Assembly (NCBI GenBank): GCA_003136075.1
Contig: PNBP01000141.1
Location: 1-6,956, forward strand
From: Methanoregula sp.
GTDB taxonomy: Archaea > Halobacteriota > Methanomicrobia > Methanomicrobiales > Methanospirillaceae
Direction: 5' to 3'
DNA: 6,956 nt
The translations under genes and the position numbers were made by a program. The first letter of the stretch is position 1, and every line of letters starts with the position of its first letter. The notes beneath the pieces are model-generated. The model was not told the origin of the DNA and ran no database searches. It saw only the letters and a program-made list of their open reading frames with translations. Of this stretch, positions 1 to 4,212 are shown piece by piece.

Positions 1-73
1 GGCTGTCGGCTATCTCCTTGGCCAGCGGGATGCTGTCGGAGACCACGAGCTCATCGACCGGCGCCTCTTCCCC
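1..73 (-). pseudogene. prs: Fragment resembling bacterial ribose-phosphate pyrophosphokinase, at a probable chimeric edge
   Basis: Read on the minus strand from about base 73 to base 2, this piece translates to a peptide containing [16 protein letters not shown] (bases 58 to 11). That closely resembles the conserved segment of bacterial ribose-phosphate (PRPP) synthetases, which reads approximately DE-[VL]-VV-x-D-[ST]-IPL. About 21 of 24 third codon positions are G or C, clearly richer than the adjoining DnaK codons. On the plus strand none of the three frames gives the DnaK residues expected before VALGAA. I infer that the bases come from another gene, probably from a different high-GC genome joined here by assembly, though a real rearrangement cannot be excluded. 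The fragment is only about 24 codons, so the family match is suggestive rather than firm. Confidence 0.45.
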
Positions 74-898
74 GTAGCCTTGGGCGCCGCTATCCAGGCC
101 GCTATCATAAAAGGCGATACGAAAGACGTGCTTTTGCTCGACGTCACCCCGCTATCTCTCGGGATCGAGACGCTGGGCGGAGTTTGCACGAAGCTCATTG
201 AAAGAAATACCACGATCCCTACGAAAAAGAGCCAGATATTCTCGACCGCCGCTGATGGCCAGACAAGTGTTGAGATCCATGTCGTGCAGGGAGAACGGGC
301 ACTGGCAAAAGATAATTTCACGCTGGGAAAATTCCAGCTCACCGGTATCCCACCGGCTCCCCGGGGCATTCCGCAGATCGAAGTCACGTTTGATATCGAT
401 TCAAACGGCATCATTCATGTCTCTGCAAAAGATCTCGGATCAGGAAACCAGCAGGCAATCTCTATCAAAGGGGACAAGAAACTCTCTGAAGAAGATATCA
501 AGAAGATGATGGATTCGGCAAAACAGTTTGAAGCCGATGACAAGACCAAGCGCGAGGAGATTGAGACCCGCAACCAGGCAGATACCGCCGTGTTTACCGC
601 AGAGAAGATGTTAAAGGAGAGCGGCGACAAGCTGGACGCTGACGACAAGACAAAGATTGAAGAGGGTATCGCTGCCGCCAAAAAAGCGCTTGGCGAGGAA
701 AACATCGAAGAGATAAAAAAATCGATGGAAACTCTCACCGAGGTGGTATACGCTGCCACTACCAAGATCTACCAGAAGATCCAGGCAGAGCAGGCTGCGC
801 AGCAGCAGGCAGGCGCCGCAAATCAACCATCACAGGAACCGGAACAAAAACAGGATGACAACGTAGTCAACGCAGATTACAAGGTCAAAGAAGAGTGA
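74..898 (+). CDS. dnaK: Molecular chaperone DnaK (Hsp70), C-terminal part, 5' end missing
   Basis: This is the C-terminal portion of cytosolic Hsp70, the ATP-driven chaperone that binds exposed hydrophobic stretches of unfolded proteins. Recognisable similarity begins at VALGAAIQA, the last strand and helix of the ATPase domain. Counting from the Leu at base 80, the interdomain linker [10 protein letters not shown] lies at about residues 18-27. The beta-sandwich substrate-binding domain follows to about residue 135, then the helical lid to about 235. A Gln/Ala-rich tail ends in [14 protein letters not shown], equivalent to the bacterial DxVDADYEV-type tail. The length after the ATPase domain matches full-length DnaK, so the 3' end is complete. 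The frame stays open back to base 2, but those residues are not DnaK-like, so the ATPase domain is absent here. dnaJ follows directly, as in the grpE-dnaK-dnaJ operons that many methanogens are thought to have acquired from bacteria. Confidence 0.93.
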   Translation, partial: VALGAAIQAAIIKGDTKDVLLLDVTPLSLGIETLGGVCTKLIERNTTIPTKKSQIFSTAADGQTSVEIHVVQGERALAKDNFTLGKFQLTGIPPAPRGIPQIEVTFDIDSNGIIHVSAKDLGSGNQQAISIKGDKKLSEEDIKKMMDSAKQFEADDKTKREEIETRNQADTAVFTAEKMLKESGDKLDADDKTKIEEGIAAAKKALGEENIEEIKKSMETLTEVVYAATTKIYQKIQAEQAAQQQAGAANQPSQEPEQKQDDNVVNADYKVKEE

Positions 899-903
899 CC
901 CAG

Positions 904-2019
904 ATGGGTTCAGGAAATTACTACGATGTCCTCGGTATACCCCGTAATGCCGATGACAGTGAGATCAAAAAGGCATATCGTAACCTTGCACGAAAATATC
1001 ACCCTGATGTCTGCAAGGATAGCGGCGCTGAAGAGAAATTCAAAGAGATAAATGAGGCATATAGTGTGCTCTCTGATGAGCAGAAGCGTGCCCAGTACGA
1101 TAACATGGGTCACGACACGTTCACGAATGCCTCAAAAGGCTCCTATACCGGAGGTGGAGGTGGATTCTCCTCTGATTTCTCCGGTTTTGGGGACATCTTT
1201 GATTTTTTTGGCGGGGGCCAGCGAAGATCCGGCCCTATGCCCGGTGCAGACCTTCTCATGCGGATCCAGGTTTCGCTTGAAGATGCCGTCTCCGGCACAG
1301 ACCGGGATATTGAGCTGATGCATTCCGAACAATGCCCGGCATGCAACGGGTCAGGCAGCGAGACGAAAAAACTCAATATCTGTCACCGCTGCGGGGGAAG
1401 CGGCCAGATGCGCCAGACCTCCCAGTCCGTCTTTGGCCAGTTTGTCCGTATGACGACCTGTACCCAGTGCGGGGGAAGGGGTAAGATTCCGGAAAAACCG
1501 TGTAAGGAGTGCCGCGGAACCGGTCACACACGGGTAAAACGCAAAATCAGCGTGCATATTCCCGCCGGTGTTGACAGCGGTATGCGGCTCCGCATGGAGA
1601 AATACGGTGAGTCCGGTGAATACGGCGCACCCAATGGTGATCTGTTTATCGAGATATTTGTCCAGTCCCACCCCCGGTTCCAGCGGATTGGAGATAACCT
1701 CGAGACCATGATTGAGATCAGTCCTGCACAGGCAGTGATTGGCACCACGGTTGAAATTGAAACAATCGATAAACGGGCTATCGACTTAAAAGTCCCTGCC
1801 GGTGTCCAGTATAATACCGCATTGAAACTTTCCGGCGAGGGTGTCAAACGACGCGGAAAACCCGGTGATCTTCTTGTCAGGGTAAAGATTGTGACACCGA
1901 AAAATATCAGTAATGAGGAGAAGGAACTCTATGTAAAACTTGCTGAACTTGAGCACACGAGCGGTGAGAAGGGCGGCTTTTTCTCCGGCATTATGGGAAA
2001 GAAAAAAGGGAAAAAGTAA
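904..2019 (+). CDS. dnaJ: Chaperone protein DnaJ (Hsp40, type I)
   Basis: This is the co-chaperone that delivers unfolded proteins to DnaK and stimulates its ATPase. All domains of a class I DnaJ are present in its 371 residues. The J domain occupies about residues 1-70, with the HPD motif at 33-35. A Gly/Phe-rich linker follows at about 82-105. The zinc-binding region carries four CxxCxGxG motifs at about 144-151, 160-167, 186-193 and 200-207, giving two zinc centres. Two C-terminal beta domains follow, and a Lys-rich tail ends the protein. I chose ATG 904, five bases after the dnaK stop, with a weak GAAG ribosome-binding sequence about 10 nt upstream. A GTG at 895 overlapping the dnaK stop by four bases is also possible and would add three residues. 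The close spacing implies co-transcription with dnaK. Confidence 0.96.
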   Translation: MGSGNYYDVLGIPRNADDSEIKKAYRNLARKYHPDVCKDSGAEEKFKEINEAYSVLSDEQKRAQYDNMGHDTFTNASKGSYTGGGGGFSSDFSGFGDIFDFFGGGQRRSGPMPGADLLMRIQVSLEDAVSGTDRDIELMHSEQCPACNGSGSETKKLNICHRCGGSGQMRQTSQSVFGQFVRMTTCTQCGGRGKIPEKPCKECRGTGHTRVKRKISVHIPAGVDSGMRLRMEKYGESGEYGAPNGDLFIEIFVQSHPRFQRIGDNLETMIEISPAQAVIGTTVEIETIDKRAIDLKVPAGVQYNTALKLSGEGVKRRGKPGDLLVRVKIVTPKNISNEEKELYVKLAELEHTSGEKGGFFSGIMGKKKGKK

Positions 2020-2020
2020 C

Positions 2021-2026
2021 TTTTTT
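2021..2026 (+). terminator. T-tract just after dnaJ
   Basis: Six consecutive T lie two bases after the dnaJ stop codon, and seven more lie at 2079-2085. Archaeal RNA polymerase can terminate at T-rich stretches without a stable hairpin, so these are reasonable terminators for the dnaK-dnaJ transcript. No strong stem precedes the first tract. This is assigned by sequence pattern only. Confidence 0.45.
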
Positions 2027-2078
2027 GATGGGTAAAGGGTCAATACAGCCCCTCAATTTCTTTATTCATGTGACGATA

Positions 2079-2085
2079 TTTTTTT
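2079..2085 (+). terminator. Second T-tract downstream of dnaJ
   Basis: A run of seven T inside an AT-rich stretch about 60 bases after the dnaJ stop. It may be a back-up terminator for dnaK-dnaJ. The preceding GATA also makes it TATA-like, and it would place a start near 2105, just before the small ORF at 2111, so its role is ambiguous. Confidence 0.3.
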
Positions 2086-2110
2086 AACAATTTTCATAAC
2101 CAAAACAGAT

Positions 2111-2257
2111 ATGAAAAAAAGTAACCGTGGTTTTACGGGTGTATATTTTTCGTGGTATGAAACCTTTATACGGGCCTGTCGCTGTGCGGGGGTCGCCACA
2201 GCGGATGGGGCGTTAAAATCATTCATCCGTGTGCAATTTTCAAAAGATAGTATGTAA
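2111..2257 (+). CDS. Possible 48-residue small protein of unknown function
   Basis: An ATG-initiated frame encodes 48 residues, beginning MKKSNRGFTGVYFSWYETFI and ending VQFSKDSM. I recognise no family. In favour of its being real: it is the longest intact plus-strand frame I found in the gap between dnaJ and the methyltransferase gene, it starts with a Lys-rich N-terminus, and a TATA-like stretch at about 2076-2085 could drive a nearly leaderless transcript. Against it: there is no Shine-Dalgarno sequence, only about 42 percent of third codon positions are G or C, below what the neighbouring genes appear to use, and a much better promoter element and two hairpins lie inside the frame. It contains no obvious membrane segment, and its only two cysteines form a CRC motif. 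It may be a chance ORF. Confidence 0.2.
   Translation: MKKSNRGFTGVYFSWYETFIRACRCAGVATADGALKSFIRVQFSKDSM
2159..2170 (+). promoter_or_regulatory. Strong archaeal BRE/TATA-type promoter element
   Basis: The sequence GAAACCTTTATA is a close match to the methanogen promoter pattern, with a purine-rich TFB recognition element (GAAA, 2159-2162) two bases before a TATA box (TTTATA, 2165-2170). Transcription would be expected to begin about 25-30 bases downstream, near 2191-2196. No convincing coding start lies just after that point. The element therefore either drives an untranslated RNA, gives a leader of more than 270 bases to the methyltransferase gene, or is fortuitous. Confidence 0.5.
2180..2240 (+). 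ncRNA. Candidate small RNA or structured leader: GC-rich island with alternative hairpins
   Basis: A GC-rich patch sits inside an otherwise AT-rich gap, directly after the BRE/TATA element at 2159-2170. It can fold in two ways. CGCTGTG at 2180-2186 pairs perfectly with CACAGCG at 2197-2203 around a 10-nt loop. Alternatively CGGATG at 2202-2207 pairs with CATCCG at 2224-2229, extended by G-U pairs on both sides and followed by ATTTT at 2236-2240. The stems share bases 2202-2203, so they exclude each other. With a start near 2192 only the second hairpin would be fully transcribed. I do not recognise a known RNA family, and clear C/D-box or tRNA features are absent. The call rests on promoter quality, base composition and foldability only. 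Confidence 0.25.
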
Positions 2258-2374
2258 AAAATCAGGGGTTAAAATAGCACTTTGCCCGTTTGATTTTTTA
2301 CCCTCTTGTTATGAAATATTAAATCTGGTTAAAAATTGTCCGGGTAATTAAAAACCACCATCGGTATTTCTTTT

Positions 2375-2382
2375 TTTATATG
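2375..2382 (+). promoter_or_regulatory. TATA-like box upstream of the methyltransferase gene
   Basis: TTTATATG sits at the end of a pyrimidine-rich stretch. The bases before it are T-rich rather than purine-rich, so the TFB element is poor. A start near 2403 would leave a leader of about 130 bases before ATG 2534. An alternative box, TTTAAAAAAA at 2438-2446, would start transcription near 2465-2470, immediately before the in-frame GTG at 2471. Confidence 0.3.
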
Positions 2383-2383
2383 G

Positions 2384-2408
2384 CAAACCTTTCCTTATGG
2401 AGGGTTTG
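2384..2408. repeat. Inverted repeat CAAACC ... GGTTTG, operator-like
   Basis: CAAACC at 2384-2389 and GGTTTG at 2403-2408 are perfect inverted repeats. In RNA the pairing can extend inward (T-G, T-A, T-G, C-G) to a ten-pair stem closing a five-base loop, CTTAT. The repeat lies directly between a TATA-like box and its expected start site, the usual place for an archaeal repressor to block transcription. Because it precedes the expected start it would more likely act as DNA than RNA if that box is used. No regulator is identified. Confidence 0.35.
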
Positions 2409-2533
2409 GGACATTTTGCTCTTAATGAGGCAGTTGTTTAAAAAAATTTGATTATTCGCGTAAGTAAGCCGTGAAAGACCGGCATTCGCTTTCCTGCACA
2501 TCTATTTGTGTCCTTATCGCCAATAATTACGAA

Positions 2534-3505
2534 ATGAAACTGCTCTTTGAGCTCTCCGGGGAAAATCCAACACTCCCGTTTGCCGAGATCGAATGCATGG
2601 GGCGTATTCTGGATACACGTCTGCAGGTTGCACTTGCAGAATGCCCGGATTTCTGTGCCGCACGTCGTCTGGCAATGACGCACGTTGTGCTCGAGTACTT
2701 AGGTGAATGCAGCCCGGACATCACCTCTTTTTCGCACCTCCTTAAAGGACTGGCAATAAAAACCACCCATCCCTTTGCCGGAAGGGCCAAAAAGGTGCAC
2801 GGGGGATGCCATGAGCGCAATCCCTGTTCGCAGATGGCGTTTGAACGGTTGATTGGCACGATGATCGAAGGCCACATCTCTTTAAACAATCCGGTTGATG
2901 AGTATCGCGCCATCCTTTCGGAAGACAAGTGTTATTTTGGCAAGGTGCTGTTCCGGATCAATCGGGGCATGTTCGATGAGCGGAATCCGGGGAAGCGGGA
3001 ATTTTTCCATCCCGGTGTGATGATGCCAAGAATGGCACGGACGCTTGTGAACCTTGCCTTGGGAGATACCGGCAATATCCTGCTCGACCCGTTCTGTGGT
3101 ACAGGAGGTATTCTTATTGAGGGGGGATTGCTTGGCATGGATACCTTAGGAAGTGACTTTGATCCCCTGATGATCCGGGGCAGCCGGGAGAATGTTTCTC
3201 TTAGTGCACTGATGCTTTCGGATGCCACCCGGCTGCCGGTCTGTGATCAATCCATTGATGCGGTTGTGACGGATTTTCCCTATGGCCAGTCGGTCTGTAT
3301 TAAAAAAGAGGACACGATGGACCGGCTCTATGCAGATGCCCTGTATGAGATCAACCGCGTGCTGAAAAACCACAAACGTGCCGTTGTTGTCACGCACAAA
3401 GATATCTCTTCAATCGCCGCAGAGCATATGACGGTTCTCCAGCGCCATGATCAGCGGGTGCACAAAAGTCTCACCCGTCGGGTGCTTGTTCTTGAAAAAC
3501 GATAA
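2534..3505 (+). CDS. THUMP-type tRNA (guanine-N2) methyltransferase, archaeal Trm-G10/Trm11 family
   Basis: This is probably the SAM-dependent enzyme that makes N2-methyl- or N2,N2-dimethylguanosine at tRNA position 10. The product is 323 residues from ATG 2534. The N-terminus, MKLLFELSGENPTLPFAEIE, is typical of this archaeal family, and the N-terminal third should form the THUMP RNA-binding region. The Rossmann-type catalytic domain follows. SAM-binding motif I, LLDPFCGTGGI, is at about residues 183-193. Motif IV, TDFPYG, is at about 246-251; families of this type usually read DPPY, so Phe replaces the first Pro. The C-terminus has the characteristic VHKSLTRRVLVL strand. An in-frame GTG at 2471 would add 21 residues not typical of the family, so I prefer 2534, although no Shine-Dalgarno sequence precedes it. 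The gene appears to stand alone, separated from its neighbours by long gaps. The exact target base is inferred from the family. Confidence 0.85.
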   Translation: MKLLFELSGENPTLPFAEIECMGRILDTRLQVALAECPDFCAARRLAMTHVVLEYLGECSPDITSFSHLLKGLAIKTTHPFAGRAKKVHGGCHERNPCSQMAFERLIGTMIEGHISLNNPVDEYRAILSEDKCYFGKVLFRINRGMFDERNPGKREFFHPGVMMPRMARTLVNLALGDTGNILLDPFCGTGGILIEGGLLGMDTLGSDFDPLMIRGSRENVSLSALMLSDATRLPVCDQSIDAVVTDFPYGQSVCIKKEDTMDRLYADALYEINRVLKNHKRAVVVTHKDISSIAAEHMTVLQRHDQRVHKSLTRRVLVLEKR

Positions 3506-3524
3506 TCATGTTCTCATGTTAAAA

Positions 3525-3531
3525 TTTTTTT
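3525..3531 (+). terminator. T-tract after the methyltransferase gene
   Basis: Seven T in a row, preceded by four A, begin about 20 bases after the methyltransferase stop codon. This fits an archaeal oligo-T terminator separating this gene from the downstream membrane protein/U32 pair. No stable hairpin precedes it. Confidence 0.45.
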
Positions 3532-3617
3532 ACCGTTTGGATGTCAATCTCATTTGCCTCGTTTCATTTTTCACCTCAGGTATATCACCGGGTCCTGCAC
3601 AATATATTCTATTCATG

Positions 3618-3632
3618 ACAAACCGGTTTATC
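3618..3632 (+). promoter_or_regulatory. Promoter-like element with palindrome before the membrane-protein/U32 operon
   Basis: The stretch ACAAACCGGTTTATC contains a TATA-like GGTTTATC (3625-3632) overlapped by the perfect palindrome AAACCGGTTT (3620-3629). A start about 27 bases on, near 3652-3655, would give a leader of about ten bases before ATG 3664, which lacks a Shine-Dalgarno sequence, as short-leader archaeal mRNAs often do. A second candidate box, AATATATTC at 3601-3609, would give a longer leader. The palindrome's AAACCGGT half is repeated at 3668-3675, inside the start of the gene. Confidence 0.35.
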
Positions 3633-3663
3633 CCTTTTTGCGGTAAATACCACTAGTACAGAT

Positions 3664-4206
3664 ATGGAAACCGGTAAGTCCGCAACTCCATGGCAGCACC
3701 TTGGCATCATGCTGCTGGTATGCATCGGGCTAGTCCTTGTACTGCCGCTTGTGCTTACCCTGCTTCTTGCTCTCCCTGTAACCTCAACACTTGCCCTGCT
3801 CGCCATGACACTCGTCATCGAATATGGCGCTGCCCCGGGAGGGATTGCACTCGGGCTCCCGCCCGGCTTTGTGCTGGTTGTCCTGTGCTCGGTTGCGCTG
3901 GGCATGACCCTGATGATGTATGGTTTGTTTGATACGCTGGCAACCAGTTCAGACAGGGTAGGAAATTTCCTTGTGCGGTCACAAAAAAGAGCGGATCAAT
4001 CGTCCATTCTTGCGAACTATGGCATCTTCGGGCTTGTGCCGTGCGTGATGGTACTGGGATTTTATGTCTGCCCAGCCATCGCATGGGTCTGCGGCTGGCG
4101 ACGCGATTATGCAATCCTGCTTACCATGACCGGCTACATCCTTGTTTCCATCGCAACAATTCTGGCTGCATCGGGTTTGATTACGATTCTACAAACGGGA
4201 GTATGA
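3664..4206 (+). CDS. Small polytopic membrane protein, probably of the small multidrug export (COG2426-like) family
   Basis: This is a hydrophobic 180-residue protein with a short polar N-terminus and about five membrane segments, at roughly residues 12-36, 40-60, 66-88, 119-142 and 149-176. A basic polar loop between the third and fourth (about 95-113, including RSQKRADQ) is probably cytoplasmic. The segment from YGIFGLVPCVMV through AWVCGWRRDYAILLTMTGYI resembles the conserved C-terminal part of archaeal proteins annotated as small multidrug export proteins, where an Ala/Trp-rich helix is followed by a Gly-Trp-Arg-Arg turn. The IEYGAAPGGIALGLPPG stretch is also reminiscent of that family. 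The transport role is a family annotation with little direct proof, and the substrate is unknown. The U32 gene begins six bases after its stop, so the two are probably co-transcribed. Confidence 0.6.
   Translation: METGKSATPWQHLGIMLLVCIGLVLVLPLVLTLLLALPVTSTLALLAMTLVIEYGAAPGGIALGLPPGFVLVVLCSVALGMTLMMYGLFDTLATSSDRVGNFLVRSQKRADQSSILANYGIFGLVPCVMVLGFYVCPAIAWVCGWRRDYAILLTMTGYILVSIATILAASGLITILQTGV
4197..4201 (+). promoter_or_regulatory. Shine-Dalgarno sequence for the U32 gene
   Basis: GGGAG lies about 11 bases before ATG 4213, inside the last codons of the membrane-protein gene. It supports the chosen start of the U32 protein and translation from a shared mRNA. Confidence 0.5.
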
Positions 4207-4212
4207 TCTGGT

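Larger units (their letters stand above)
2020..2533. other. Long AT-rich intergenic region between dnaJ and the methyltransferase gene
   Basis: This stretch of about 510 bases has no confident gene. In order it holds two T-tracts (2021-2026, 2079-2085), a possible 48-residue ORF (2111-2257), a strong promoter-like element (2159-2170), a GC-rich foldable island (about 2180-2230), several scattered GTTAAAA words (2212, 2267 and 2327 regions), a TATA-like box (2375-2382) followed by an inverted repeat (2384-2408), and another AT-rich box (2438-2446). The last part, 2471-2533, may be either leader or a 21-residue N-terminal extension of the methyltransferase. Confidence 0.7.

Noticed and set aside
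10..414. A 134-codon minus-strand open frame opposite dnaK
   Set aside because: It is the antisense shadow of the dnaK coding sequence, with no recognisable domains. The PRPP synthetase-like peptide at the left edge is in a different minus-strand frame.
1524..1847. A 107-codon minus-strand open frame opposite dnaJ
   Set aside because: It lies entirely within a well-supported dnaJ coding region and its translation shows no domain-like pattern, so it is a shadow frame.
2020..2470. Possible CRISPR array or tandem repeat in the long AT-rich gap, suggested by recurring GTTAAAA words
   Set aside because: The recurring words are only about seven bases, irregularly spaced and AT-rich. No repeat of 20 or more bases with regular spacers is present.
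2020..2533. C/D-box guide RNA or tRNA gene in the gap
   Set aside because: I found no RUGATGA-type C box paired with a CTGA D box at suitable spacing, and no tRNA T-loop (GTTCRA) or acceptor-stem pairing.
2527..2928. A 133-codon minus-strand open frame opposite the methyltransferase gene
   Set aside because: It overlaps the conserved THUMP-region codons of the methyltransferase and has low-complexity Ser/Arg-rich composition typical of antisense translation.
3516..3656. A 46-residue plus-strand frame in the gap before the membrane-protein gene, containing SGISPGPAQYILFM, reminiscent of the PGP signature near the N-terminus of LysE-type exporters
   Set aside because: The frame is short, begins with residues encoded by the T-tract, ends before any further exporter sequence, and overlaps the promoter-like elements of the next gene. 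No other reading frame continues the similarity, so chance is the simplest explanation; a very decayed remnant cannot be excluded.
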